Assembly (NCBI GenBank): GCA_012861695.1
Contig: JAAOOA010000269.1
Span: forward strand, 69,501 to 133,500
DNA: 64,000 nt
Origin: Trematomus loennbergii
Taxonomy: Eukaryota; Chordata; Actinopteri; Perciformes; Nototheniidae
Direction of reading: 5' to 3'
The notes beneath the pieces are model-generated. The model was not told where the DNA came from. It did not search any database and was given only the letters and a program-made list of their open reading frames with translations. Shown here one piece after another: positions 23,088 through 35,158 of this stretch. A program made the position numbers and the translations under genes. The first letter of the stretch is position 1, and each line of letters opens with the position of its first letter.

Positions 23088-24377
23088 GAAATAGTAAACA
23101 GTAAGTATACATGTTAACATTATAAAGAAATAAACAGTATAAAGAATGAATGGTGTTTTTTATTACGTAAATATAAAGAATCAGATACTTCACAGAAACA
23201 AAAGATTAGAAGATCTGAGTAAAAGAAAGATCATATATGATGCTGTTACTTGTTGACAATAGCACTTTTATATTGAATGATCTTTTAAGTGAGTAATACA
23301 TGTAAATATGTGATATCAGATTCTTCAATGACAGAAAAAAAGTGGTTATAGATTTTGAACAAAGAGAATTAAATGTCATACTGGATTAGGTAATAAAAAC
23401 AACCTGAAGGATAACCGACATGTGACATTTAGACTGGAATATCTTTAAAACATAAAAAATGCAACAAAATAAATATTCACAAAAACAATACCATCTTTAT
23501 ATCATCCTTAACTTGATTCAAACTTGTTGTCATGTTTACATGTTGACATGCTGAATATGAACTAAATGATCCTTTCATTGATCTAAAAATGTTAAAAATG
23601 TGGCATTTGAAAATGAAAACTAACATAATACATTTTGAGTAAATATTATAACATGAACATAAAAATGTAAATATTTGGAGCTAAATACTTGATTGGAACA
23701 AAGAAAGACTTTCAGGTTTTTGGTAAGGCAATGACATATAGCACTCAATAAGGTAAGAACAACATTCATGTGTAATCTACATGTTGACATTTAGATTGAA
23801 TGATATGTTAAACATTGAATATGTAAATATATAAATGAACAAAATAAGAATAGATTCTAACTCTCTGGGAAACGGTCACATGTCAAACTGAACTTGATTA
23901 CAACAGACTTTCTGTCATGTTTACATGTTGACTGTACCACCACTAAAACACAATGATTCATTCACTGATTTAAAAATCTAAATGTGTGGCTTTTGATGCA
24001 GCTCAGAAATGAAAAGACAACAATTCTAAATGTATCAATAAAATGTAAATAATAAGAATCAGATACTTATTTGAAATAAAAATAAAGACATTGTATAATC
24101 TTCATGTTGACATGAAGACTGAATGATATTTTAAAACATTACAATTGTTAATGTGTTTATGACAAAACCACAGAAAAACATAAAAGCAAATATTTGCATC
24201 AGTTACTTCAAGGAAATAATTTGATTAATTGATACTACAATAACAACCAAAAAAATAAGCATTTAAAGTATGTTAATCAAACTGAAACGTTTACAAATTC
24301 CTTTGTTGTTGAAATATATGGTCAACCTTGCCATCTCATAAACAGCATGTTACTTTGTGTGCTTCTCTTCATATAAA
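23088..24377 (-). other. Probable 3' UTR of VLIG-like copy B
   Basis: Collinear with 2898-4172, including most of the repeated ACATGTTGACAT-type motifs (for example near 23,539, 23,779, 23,923 and 24,104). No ORF. It is conserved about as well as the coding region. Confidence 0.5.
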
Positions 24378-27300
24378 TCAAGTGTAATCTAAATGTCCAT
24401 GAGAGGATGATGACTGTAATGAGGAGGACGGGACCCTCTGTGAGCACAAAGCTTGTAGTTTCTCATTAGATATGAAATGACTCTTTGAGGCTTGCCTCTG
24501 CTTGCTCAGTGTGATAAGTTTCCAAGCTTCAGGAATATCAGCAGGCTTTGCCTTGTATGCTGCTGCAAACTCTCATTGAACTTTGCCAGTACATATTTCC
24601 AGTAGTCTGATGCCTGGAGGCTTGCATCTGGTGATTTTCCAGTCCGGATAGATTTCTGTAACGCTTGTAAGGATGCGATTCATCTTTTGTATCACTGCAG
24701 CGAAAAGACTGTCTGTCCACAGAGGAAGAGCATATGTCAATGTCAAGTTTTTCTGTATTACTCCATGCATCGACCCAGACCCTGTGGACGATGAAGTGAA
24801 GTGAAGTGCTCAGTGTGGGCTGTTCCTCCTGCCTCACAGGGCGCTTTGCAGAACGGACACTGTTTACCACATCCAATCAGTGTGTTGAAAAGCTCGTTCT
24901 GAGGATTCACATGAAGGCTCTGTAGTTTAGTTTGGATGTTTGTTTTCTTAAACTTCTCTCTAAGAGTTTGTGCCATCTCCGTCACACACTCAGTGAGCCA
25001 GTGAGCAAACTGTTCCTGGTCGGCCTTGTTCAGGGTCATGAAGGCCCCAAGAGCATCCTGGGAAATGACCAGTTTGTCACCAAGTTCCTGACAGACAACT
25101 TCAACAAATGACTTTAAGTTGCCACTCTTTTCTGTTTTAGCTTTCTGGATAGCATTATTTATGCTGTTGACACATGACTGGAGATGTTGATCCTCAAACA
25201 TCGTAGACCCATTTGAGAAGCGTTCCAATATTTTGTTGAGTATCCATTCCTTCACATATTTCTCATAGGAGCAAATAAAGCTCTGGTACTTTTTAAAGTC
25301 ATCCTCTGAGAGCAGATCCAGTAAAAGTGAATACTGGAAGGACATTCTTGTGCTGAACTGCTCTCTTGTCCTCATTTCACCAATGATATCAGGACCCAGG
25401 GAACGGTTGACAAAGTCTTCGACTGCAGGCTTCAAGCATCGGTCTGTGAATTCTTCTGCCTTCTTCTGGCACTGGTCTACATTATGGAACACGTCTTTAA
25501 AATCAGCAAGAAACTTTCTTTGTTTTCGTTCAGACATCTGTAGGGATCATTCTTTTGGATGAAATCTTGATGCATTTTCTGAAACCTTCTGGCTGCGTCT
25601 CACAGATGTGCTGTTTCAGAGAGACTTCAAAAGTGATGTCTGTTCCAACTTCCTGATTGTTTTGCAGCCTCTCATCAATCATGTTTAGAATCTCATCGAT
25701 GTAGGTATCATGGTAATTACTCTTTCTTTGCATTTGTCAGTCACCATCTGTGAGCAAACTGTAATGATGCTGTCAGCTGTTTGTTGTACAGCCTTTGCAT
25801 TACCTGGTATTTTAAACCACTGTTTAAGTCTGTCTGCACTTTGATTCAAGATCCTTCAACTGTATATTTAAATGGCCCCAGTCCACATCTCTCAGGCTTT
25901 TTTGACTTAACAAATCCTTGCATGACTCCCTTGGTTGATAGATTTGTTCTCAGGCGGTGAGACACACTGGTGAAAATGTCCTCCCTTCATTTCTAAAGGA
26001 AGTTCCTTCACTGTTTTAGTCCACATCTTTTCAAATTCTTTGTCCAGCTCTTTCTCTGTCATCTTGACTTTTTTCTTCTATTCTTCAATCAATGCACAAC
26101 TCTGCCCTCTAAGTCCTTTGTGTGGTTCTCCTTGATTTTATCAAGTTTGTCATCCCCTGTCTGATGTCAGCTGCTGCTGAGTTGATTAAACACAGAGCTT
26201 TCCATTTCTCGTCGAAGGCTCTTAGCACTGTTTTTAAACTCCTCTCTGTATCCTTCAACAAGATAGACATGACCCTCTGTTTGCTTGAAGTACTGGTCCA
26301 GATTTCCAGAAGCTTTGTTTCCCATTTAGACAGCTCAGTCAAATTCATTTTTCAATAGCAGAAGTTCTCTCATGTCAGATTTGTTAGATTTATCAGCAGG
26401 TGTACCAAAATTGGAGATTCTTGTTTCAGCTTTGTAACCATGTGTACATTTCTTTTTTGAAGTCCCATTCCCATTTGTTGAATTGTGCACAGCCTCATGT
26501 ATGCATCAGCCACGAGACTGTTTCTGAAGCTGAAGATGAAGTTTTCATGTTTTACTGCCGTCCACAGGCTCTTCATCCACTCTGTAAACTCCAAGATATT
26601 ATTAGCTGATGATCCACAACTTCCCAAAATGTGGATGATGTTCTTCTTGAGCTCATAGACAGCCTCGCTGTAGCCTGCATTGACTGGTGCCATCGGTGGG
26701 TTTCCATTCCAGAGTCCAGGAATGTACCAGTTTCCAGTGTCTGGACTGTACTCCATCACATCAGTGAAGCTCGAGTACTCTTCTTTCTTTTCCATTTTGG
26801 CTGCTGCCTGGGTCATCTCGTTTAACTGCTGCAGGAGCAGTTCCTGTCTCGCATTCTTGTCATGGGCTGAAACATCGGACACATTCTGGTGAACAAACTG
26901 ACATTTGGGCTTCTTTTTGCCCACCTCTTTCATCCTGAGGAAAGCGTGTACAACTATCTGTAGGATGTCCTTCATTTCTGTTGAATTCTCCATTGCAATA
27001 TTGATGATGGTGATATCACTCAGCCCCACAACAAGTGTTGCAAGCTCATTGTCGTGCTCATGGCTATTGTCCAGTTGTGCGAGCTCTGGTGACTTTAAGC
27101 CCTCAGTGTCAATGATCACCATGAAGTCACAGTTGAAGTCTTTTCTGACATCTTCATTGATTTTAATCAGCAACATAAAGGCACCTCGAGTGCATCGACC
27201 ACTGCTGACTGCAAACTGCACTCCAAACATGGTGTTGAGGAGAGTGGACTTTCCTGTGCTCTGAACTCCAAGAACTGTGACTACCAGGATCTTGTTCTTA

Positions 27301-28877
27301 GGAGACACCAAGTCATTGAGCTGAGAGAGAACGTCAGTCACCCATCTGAGAGGTATGTTGGATGCTTCTCCATCTACAAGCTCAAGGAAATCCATCAAGC
27401 ATTAACTCTGCACATAGCTTGGGGAGATGCTGTAGTTGTTGACGTGCTGGGTCTGTTTCAGGAAGGGAAAGGGAAGCTTCATAGATCTGCCCCATTTCAC
27501 GGAAGAAGTGTTCAGTCCCTAATGAGCTGTTGGAAAGTTGTTAGAGTTCTGTTTTTCCCGAAGTTTGTTTTTGTAGTTGAAGATCACTTTTGTACTTTTC
27601 TATATTTTCGGACCCAACTTTCCGAAGTCGCAATTCTTCTTTCTCCAAGCGAGTAAGCTCCTTCCATATTTGGCCTTGCAAGGGAAGCTGAGCTTCTTTG
27701 TATTTAAGAATGTCTTGAATTCTGCAGTGATGGCATCTGCATTTTTCTTGGCAGTCTGGCACTCTGGAGAGTCTTCATCAACACAGATTCCATTCATGGG
27801 CAACGTCAGCCATCTTCTCAATTCCCATCTTCACTTTGTGTTTTCAAATGCATTGCTGACTTTTTCCCGCAAATCTTTGACAAAGTTGCATCATTTATGC
27901 TCTTATCTTTCAAAAGGATGTTGCTCTTTTTAAGCTCAACTTGGTTGCTACCTTTTTTACAGCATCTAATTTGAAATCTTTGCTTTGACGGTTACCCACC
28001 AAGAAGATCTGGGCCTTGTGGTTTTGGTTGGTTAGCAGCTCACACTCAGAGTCCAAAGCATCAAAGAACACAAAAACTGCTGCAGATGTCTGACACAAGA
28101 AAGCAAATTGTGTTTCAAATGAAGCAATGTCCCCACGAAGGTTAGCTACAGCAACTGGCTCGCTGAAGACATCCATGTTTTTGTTCCCACAAGGGAGGTA
28201 CCAAGTCATTTCAACCAATCCATTGGATATTCTCCTTGGACTGTCACCACCTCCATGTGCGGTGAACAAAGGTGTCATGGTACTGCTGAGAATTGCTCAG
28301 AAGCTTATTGAGGATCTCTGACTTGGACAAGGAGCACTCACCCAGTCTCACAAAAGATATCATTGGAAGTTCAGAGACAACAATTCTCTCTTCAATAAAT
28401 CCCTTGGATTCTGAAAGTGACTGAGGTCTGTACTTTTTAACAATGTCTCTCATGGCCCAAAGCATGAGTGTGCACTGCTTTGTGTCACAGTTGGGAAGCA
28501 ACAGAGGCACGGAAAACTGACACATGGACATTTTGAGGGCCATTTCCTGCTGTACAAAACCATCAGAGCACAGGAAGAGAGCAGTGATAATATCAAGGGG
28601 ATTCAGTGTGTCACCTGAATGTGTACTTTCATCTAAATCATCAAGATCTGTGTGATCCTCACAGTCTGATTCATGTGCAGGTGTACATTTCACATTCCTA
28701 GCTGTCACATTGACCATCATTAGTTTCTTCAGAAAATACCATGGAAGATCTGAATTACACTTGGCAGGTTCATCAGTAATGGTCTTCTTGTCAATCCTAA
28801 GAAGTGTGCTTAGGGATAACTTCTCTTCAACGTGGTGATCCAACCCCAGTCCTCCAAAAGGTTCTCTAGGTGTGTCG
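24378..28877 (-). pseudogene. Giant last exon of VLIG/GVIN-like GTPase, copy B (frameshifted)
   Basis: Same layout as copy A, without the hAT. Acceptor CTACAG is at 28,878-28,883. The longest pieces are 28,244-28,843 (N-terminal block with IDKKTITDEPAKCN and NPLDIITALFLCSDGFVQQE), 26,370-27,398 (P-loop GVQSTGKST near 27,245-27,270, DTEGL, NWYIPGLWNGNPPMAPVN) and 24,758-25,537 (C-terminal helical part and Cys cluster CGKQCPFCKAPC). The frame ends LDYT-stop at 24,378. Relative to A it lacks 243 bp (81 codons) at about 27,541. Breaks near 28,255, 27,830, 27,390, 26,400, 26,040, 25,730 and 24,770 are mostly one- or two-base indels, many in short homopolymers. It may be a decaying gene, or an intact one damaged by base-calling errors; I cannot tell which. 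Confidence 0.9.
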
Positions 28878-29460
28878 CTGTAGAAAATGAAAACAACAAA
28901 TATTAAAGCCTTAATTGATTATTAAACATTCATGAGCATGGATCAACATTTATTATAACAATGTTATTTTCCTATAGTTTATAAGGTACACATTGCTTAA
29001 CCTACAACTATGATGGGAAGTCAATTATTAAACAGCTTGTCTAATAGATGGATCCAGATCCTTCAACAACACTAGAATCAAATGAAGAGATATACAAATC
29101 TAATTGGCAGATTGCAATGGAATTGTTAGTGAAAGGACTTGAAAGAAGAGATTGAGACGTAATTTACATCAAATTACAGCAGGTTTATAAAAATGCAATA
29201 CACTGTGTTTGACATTGGCATTGATAGGTGAACATTGAAAGAAACTATCTTTCATGTCTGTCATGATCAATCATATCAAACAGATATATATAATGCATGG
29301 TTTAAGCAAACACCGACCTGAAAAGGAAAACATATACACTTGTTTGCAATTGTACTGTGCAATAGTCATTTTTATGTAAAAGCATATTTTTTTATAAATG
29401 TCCCAGCATTTAATTGTTATAAGGTCTCAATACTTTAATATATATATATATAATAATACA
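28878..29460 (-). other. Intron sequence, copy B
   Basis: AT-rich; the first part is collinear with the intron of copy A after 9,892. Contains an AT dinucleotide run near 29,437. No gene. Confidence 0.45.
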
Positions 29461-29575
29461 ATCTTTTTGCCATTTATTGGTTGCCTTTTTTACCTGCTAT
29501 GACACTTTTGCTGTAACACTGTACATTTCCCCGCAGTGGGACTAATAAAGGAATTCTGATTTTGATTCTGATAAG
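29461..29575 (+). mobile_element. LINE 3' tail (Rex/L2-like)
   Basis: Contains CTGTAACACTGTACATTTCC then GCAGTGGGACTAATAAAGGA and a short GATTTTGATTCT repeat, the usual 3' end of a common fish LINE group. 5'-truncated, with no coding part. Confidence 0.6.
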
Positions 29576-29689
29576 TACGCATACATAAGTGGTCATATGT
29601 GCTATGTGCTATACTGGCAGTAATATATCTATAACAGCTTCATTAACATGAAGAAAGGCTGTTGCTGAGAAAGTTGCTCTAAGAACTCA

Positions 29690-31205
29690 CTGCTGCTTCA
29701 CAACAGATACATTCGCTTGAAAAACAAGAAGCTAACCTTGAAGCAATAAAAACAAGTCTCAGAGCGGTAATGGAAAAGCTTGAGCTTCAAACTGATCAAA
29801 TAACAACCATGGAAGCCCTGGAGTATGGTGGAGGATGATAATAATGTGTTGTGGTGGAGCGATACTGTACTGGTCAACCAGATGAAAATGCTGATGTTTA
29901 TAATGAAGAACATAGAGCAAGACAATAGAAAAGTCTTCATGGGCCCTTACTTGTGTTCAATCTCAAGCAATGTAGGCCCACATAGTAGACAAAAGCATCA
30001 GCAGCGCAGCATTACTCCAGCCAAGTCAGACAAAGTCACAATCAAATAGCAAAGAAAGAGTGACTCGATTTAAGTAATGCAGCGCCAAATCAAAATGACT
30101 GAAATGCTGCCAAAGGAGCAACGCTTAACATTACATCCATCCAGAGAAATACCCATCTTTAAAAAATATAAATTAGAGTACCTTCCATTTATTAGATGTT
30201 GGCCAAACTAAAGACTTGGTGAGAAGGTTTCAATAAATGAATTCTAAAAAGGACTAGAAAGCCAAGAGAAGAGAACTATGGAAATGAACTCTTTTGCAGC
30301 AGCTTGTTTGGAGAAAGGTCAAATTGGAAAGCCATTAACAGTGAAGATAGAAAAGCACTGCTCACTTAAACTATTTTCTTTAAGGATGTTGTAACTCAAT
30401 GGAAGATATTGATACCTTCCTTTAAACTCAGGGAAAAGTGGAGAACTGCAAATTCATAGATTCAAACAAAATGAAAAATGCAATCTTTCCAGTTTTGGTT
30501 GTTTTCATCTAAAGACATGATACTGATGACTATAAAGAAAGTAGTTTTGCGACAGTAAGTGCAGGTGCATGCATAGAACTGCAAAAGAGCAAAACATGTC
30601 AGATTTACCAAAAGACAGATTTACGCCAGAGCTGCCACCATACATGTATGTCAGAGTTATGGACAGCTTGATGATGAAAGCCCTTCAACAGTTATGTGCG
30701 TTGTAAACAAATGATCAACAGCCGACACACATAACTACAGTGCCAAATGTTCCAAATGACTTTGAACCTCTATCACCCGACCACTTGCTTCAGCTCAAGG
30801 TCAAACCAATGCTGCCCCCAGGTTAAATCCATCGCAATATACACAGCCAAAACACCATTGGCAGCAAGTGCAATGCATAACGGAGTTCTAGACCAGATGA
30901 ATCTACGACTTTTGCAAGAAAGACCGGAATGGAATTGCATTCAAAAAACTATATACCTGGACATACATGTATTGATCATAAACTCAAATGCACCTCATGG
31001 ATCCTGGTTAATGGCAAAAGCTCTGGAGACACCACCCAGATCAAGAGGTCTGATTCTTTTGATGACAGGATTTTGTTTCTTGCAAAAGGTCCCAATTTAT
31101 CTAAAACCTTTGCAAGAAATTGTCTGATTATTTGTATGACAGAAACAAACATGCTTGAAAGACCAGTGAGCAACGTTATCTCTCTGGTGCCAGTCTTAAA
31201 ATAAG
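29690..31205 (+). mobile_element. Heavily decayed BEL/Pao retrotransposon remnant
   Basis: Plus-strand fragments in changing frames, in the expected order. Coiled gag-like segment LEKQEANLEAIKTSLRAVME (about 29,720); gag core with PIFKKYKLEYLPFIRC (about 30,150) and KLREKWRT (about 30,425); integrase-linker block DLPKDRFTPELPPYMYV (about 30,605); LSPDHLLQLKVKPMLPPG (about 30,765); and C-terminal TNMLERPVSNV (about 31,145). Protease, RT and most of the integrase core are gone. It sits in a copy B intron and is much older than the BEL/Pao element at 41.8 kb. Confidence 0.75.
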
Positions 31206-31579
31206 GCAAAAGAACTGATCAACCCTCTGTCACAACTAGAATATAGATTTCAAAGGCTGAACCTTTTATATCTGGCTCCTTTTTGTTACAATAAGTGCCG
31301 CTATGTAGGCCAGTATTTTGTTTGGTGCAAAATGTCAAAATAATATTGTCACCCAGTAGAGACCTCTATTTATGGAAAATAAAAGACTACAATTCCCCAG
31401 CACCAGCTTATTGAGATTCAGATATATGGGCCGATGTGACAAACCGAGTTCTCAACCGCTCAATTATTTAACGTTATCATCTAACGGTAAGAAAAAGATG
31501 TTGTAGTTTGCTCATCATTTTTCTTTTGCCTCTTTTGTTTTTATAGTTAACCATACAATAATGATTATATTTGACTTAC

Positions 31580-31782
31580 CTTTGGGGGCAGATGGTACAG
31601 TTGGCTTGCTAGATGTTCCATCAGCTTTCTCTTGCCCAGTTTCACTGGGCCACGTTGCATTGTTACTCTCCACTTCACCAGCATCTGGGTCCGAATGCAG
31701 AGACTCTGACACCATGCTGACCTGATCGACTTTGTTCTGCACAGGAGTGCTGGGCTCTGTGGGAAAGAAACTAAAGGTTTCA
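31580..31782 (-). pseudogene. FN3 exon remnant of copy B
   Basis: Acceptor TTTTAG before 31,782 and donor GTAAG after 31,580. Matches the FN3 exon at 12,232-12,512 (VSESLHSDPDAGEVES, then a jump to SKPTVPSAP), but the central strands are deleted and the frame is broken in the first third. Intron sequence on both sides is shared with the copy A FN3 exons. Confidence 0.65.
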
Positions 31783-31812
31783 CTAAAACTTAAAAAAATT
31801 CATGTTCCATCT

Positions 31813-32975
31813 GTTGACAGTTCTGCTGTTTAAGTGGCCGTGTCAGACCTGACCTTTTACCTCACCTACCTCTATTAAGCTTACCATTGATAAAAATATG
31901 CTAAATTGGCTGTAAATAGAAAGGATGTATGTTTCCATCATGTATTTTCAGACATGTGAAACCAGGCATGTGAAACTAGATAGAACATTCTGAACTGTTG
32001 ATATAAACGTAAAAGTTCCAGCTACCATTCTGAGAAGGCGCTTGTGGTTTTTGACACCTTGAGAGCGGTTAGGACGGGTACAAGACAATGAGGCACAGGA
32101 TGCAGACGGCCTACACACATATTCAAATCAACTTCCTGGGCCACGGAATCATAGAGACAAGCTGCTTCTGTTGCCTCTGTTAATAAATGAAGTCTCTGTT
32201 AATGAATTAAAGTATAAAGTTTGTATATTTTGAAATTGAAACGTTTAAAGAAAAAAACGTTGTTAAAACATGACATTGACAATGTGTTCTGCTTTCATGA
32301 AAAATGTTCATATTCCCTCTTGTTAAAATTGCATATTATTACTATAAGTCTTGTTTTATTTTAACTTTACATTTTTAATTGTTCATTAAGTAAAAGTTGA
32401 ACATATGTGACCTCCTTCTCCCTCAAAGATAGAAAAGGGGAAACCACCTGATGCAGAGAGGAAGGAGGCAAGAGACTATAAAAGATGATGTGTGAAGAGA
32501 AAGGGGGGCTTTTGGGGCTTTTTGAGGCTTGAAGGCTTGGGGGAAGTTTTCTGAGGCCCAAGCCCTGGGCCTGGGCTTGGGCTCTTTTAGACGGCTTTTT
32601 AGAACATTTGACTTGTGAACCTGTCCCAACGACACAGGGTTTCCCCTCCAGGGGCAGTGTTGATACTGCTCTGGGGTTCTACCAGCCCACCAACACCTAC
32701 TACACTATACACTCCGTTTTTGCTATCCTAGCGTTCGGACATCCGTGGCTGGAGTGCCTAAAATAGGGATACGAAGGGCAGTTTGGTGTTAGAGGCCACG
32801 CTGTAAATGCCCCCCTAAGCAGATTACGTTGATCTTGCGTGTATATTCTGGGGGGTTTAGTCCTAAAAAGATTGGACGGCTATTCACCGGAGCCTTATCA
32901 GCACCGGAGAACGGTATCGGAGACGGCCTAGATATTAACGTTGGTTGTATCGAAGTTAGATTCCTTTTCACATCA
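31813..32975. mobile_element. Unclassified 1.16-kb insertion in a copy B intron
   Basis: The paralogous segment at 33,520-33,535 reads straight from TTCCATCT to ATGTTTGTCAGC; here the two halves are 1.16 kb apart. The insert has TATAAAAG at about 32,477, polypurine and GGGCTT-rich stretches, and no ORF. It might be a long LTR, but clear target duplications are not visible. Confidence 0.45.
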
Positions 32976-33120
32976 ATGTTTGTCAGCATTTTAAAGTGCT
33001 GTTTGACTCCCAAGTAAAGGCCACACAAAAGCCATGTATAATTATCCAAAAGATCCAGAAAGAGATGGTATTGATTTGATTTTCAGATGAACTCGTCAAT
33101 ACAGATAACGAGGAGGCAAT
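32976..33120 (-). repeat. Duplicated intron/exon flank, copy 1
   Basis: ATGTTTGTCAGCATTTTAAA through the ATACAGATA region closely matches 33,529-33,662, marking a local duplication of about 550 bp inside copy B. Confidence 0.75.
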
Positions 33121-33184
33121 TTCATTATACCTAATACTTTGGAACTGTTGTAATACAGCGATTACATTTTTTCTCATCTTTATT

Positions 33185-33495
33185 ACCTGACAGGCAAAAA
33201 AGTAGCTTTCTTTCAACAGGATCCTTCCTGCCCCTGGGCTGATAGTCATCTGGACTAATAGATCAAGGAGGGCTTGTTGTCTCGTTGGACTTAACAAAGT
33301 GGGTTCCACTGAACGATATCGGCAATGCAGCTACTAGCGCTTCATCCTGTACCTCACCCACTATACAGAGGAATTGTGAAGGCAGTTCTGATTGCCTGAT
33401 GTCATTAAGACCATTAAGTCATGTGGCTAATACTGTGACTTTTTTAACATTCTCACAGAGAACTTTGACCTCTTGGTCAGCAAGCACCCTACAAA
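33185..33495 (-). pseudogene. Possible exon of unknown domain, copy B
   Basis: One minus-strand frame stays open except for two TGA codons over about 100 codons: VKVLCENVKKVTVLA, then QSELPSQFLCIVGEVQDEAL, PISFSGTHFVKSNETT and PDDYQPRGRKDPVERKLL. A GTAATAAAG donor-like site follows CTGTCAG near 33,190. I do not recognise the domain. The bias towards coding-like composition could be chance. Confidence 0.35.
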
Positions 33496-33528
33496 GTCAC
33501 TAAAACTTAAAAAATTCATGTTCCATCT

Positions 33529-33662
33529 ATGTTTGTCAGCATTTTAAAGTGCTGTTTGACTCTCAAGTAAAGGCCACAAACAGCCCCATATAATCATCCA
33601 AAAGATCCAGAAACAGATGGTATTTATTTGATTTTCAGATTAACTCGTGAATACAGATAGCG
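33529..33662 (-). repeat. Duplicated intron/exon flank, copy 2
   Basis: Second copy of 32,976-33,120; it runs into the FN3-like exon on its right. Confidence 0.75.
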
Positions 33663-33905
33663 AGGTTGCTTCGTTTGATTTCCATTGTCTGCAATCCTTA
33701 TGATGCTGAAGGTACACTCAGTCCTACTAATCAGTGCCTTAACTTTCACAGGGCTGGAGTCATTAACAGTCAAACTGCCGCTGTTTGTTTCACAGGAGTA
33801 ATCTAACTGTAGTCTAAACCCAGCAGAGTTTTCAGTTGGTGGAAAGCCAAAATAAACCTGTCCTGGTCAGAATTAAGAACAGTTACTCCCCTGGTGGAGG
33901 AACAT
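33650..33905 (-). pseudogene. FN3-like exon of copy B
   Basis: Acceptor GACAG precedes 33,905. After a DVPPP start, a one-base loss near 33,889 shifts the frame into VTVLNSDQD. A further shift gives a 70-codon stretch: FGFPPTENSAGFRLQLDYSC, then VNDSSPVKVKALISRTECTF and IRIADNGNQTK. Its spacing and the ...NG.. ending resemble the second half of an FN3 domain. Only its first codons resemble the copy A exon at 13,601-13,705. The downstream donor is not obvious. Confidence 0.55.
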
Positions 33906-33972
33906 CTGTCACAAGAGAAGAAAAGTACATCTCAGTATCTTTACATATCGCTGCGTATATATTTGTTACAAT

Positions 33973-34219
33973 CAGGGCCGTCCCTCCCTACAGGAAGATC
34001 ATGCAGACTGCGTGGGACCTCACCTCGCGGAGGGGCCTCATCTTGCGGAGGGGTCCTCATCTTGCGGAGGGGTCCTCATCTTGCGGAGGGAGCCTCAACT
34101 GAGCCGCAAATGCGGCGCACCTCTGCGTTTATGCGGCGCAATTAGTTTGGCGTGGCACGGTTTCGCCGCTGCGAGGCTCCAGTAGCACCCCCCCCCCCTG
34201 GTTGTCTATTGTAACCCTG
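33973..34219. mobile_element. Small hAT-type MITE with an internal tandem repeat
   Basis: 247 bp bounded by perfect 8-bp target duplications GTTACAAT (33,965-33,972 and 34,220-34,227). Starts CAGGGCCGTCC and ends AACCCTG (CAGGG termini). Inside, a unit of about 20 bp (GCGGAGGGGTCCTCATCTT) is repeated about four times at 34,026-34,098, and there is a C11 run at 34,188. The copy A intron lacks it. Confidence 0.82.
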
Positions 34220-34254
34220 GTTACAATAGATCAGTTATTGACAGTCACACTTAC

Positions 34255-34336
34255 GTTCGGACTCTGGTGCTGCTGGATTGTTCTTTCCTTCCTCACAGCA
34301 CGGGTCAGGGAAGGAATCTCTTTCTTCATGATGTTC
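34255..34336 (-). pseudogene. Second coding exon of copy B
   Basis: 82 nt between acceptor CTAAG and donor GTAAGTGTG, encoding an acidic segment that contains ERDSFPDPCCEEGKNNPAAP. Open, with good splice sites. Its counterpart in A (13,800-13,880) has decayed. Confidence 0.68.
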
Positions 34337-34454
34337 CTTAGTAATTAAGAACAATATGTTTAATTTTTTTATTCTAATCGATAAATGAATCATGCCATAT
34401 TCACAATAGCTTATATGACAATATTTATCTTGCAATTGTAATTTAATTATTTAC

Positions 34455-34496
34455 CTCCTCATCAGGGTTATCCATTGCAGAAACACTCTCAGCCAT
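34455..34496 (-). pseudogene. First coding exon of copy B (start codon)
   Basis: 42 nt encoding MAESVSAMDNPDEE followed by donor GTAAAT. Length, residues and splice phase are conserved with copy A, which supports this start. Marked as pseudogene only because the downstream giant exon is frameshifted. Confidence 0.75.
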
Positions 34497-35158
34497 CCCA
34501 CACTCTCAAGATTCTTCAAACAGCTTCTCAATGAAAGTGTTGGAAAAGAACTGTGTTACAACATCTAATCTAATTTAGATTCAACACCAACAACTATATT
34601 ACACAAAACTCAGCTCTGTGAACTCTGCAGCCTGCTACACTACAATTTAGATTAAACAAAAAGAACCAAATGGTCAGCACTCTTTAAGTGCCGTAAAGGA
34701 CAGATTTAACAGTGAGGCTGTTATAATAGTAGGGTCATGCAGAGTAAGGTCGCCTATACCTTTAAGAGAGAGAGGGGGGAAAGTGTACGGTGTGTGCATG
34801 TGGAGTGTGCATGGGTAGAGCAAGCGATTGTGAGCGAGCATGTTTCTGGAAGTGAACGGTTTGTTACAGTTAGCTGTAAAACAAAGTTGTGAATGAATTA
34901 CATAACATAGTTGTGTCACAAATACAACGGCCTCCCCAGGAAAAGCTTGCCGGTCTGCCTTATCTAAGAGTGGGTTATTGAACCCTGAAGTCTGTTGCCT
35001 CGGCCCTGGAAGACTGGAGGCAGTCATCCCCTGTATTAATACGGTCTGGGAGCCACGCAGGAAAGTTCAACAAGGCTATTGGAAGCCTTTAAAACGATGT
35101 TACATATCAATAAAGGAAAAATACAACATCAATCACAGACAAAGAAATTGTTTCCTAC

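Noticed and set aside
34206..34229. 11-bp palindrome CTATTGTAACC / GGTTACAATAG as a regulatory site
   Set aside because: It arises where the mini-hAT terminus meets its own target duplication.
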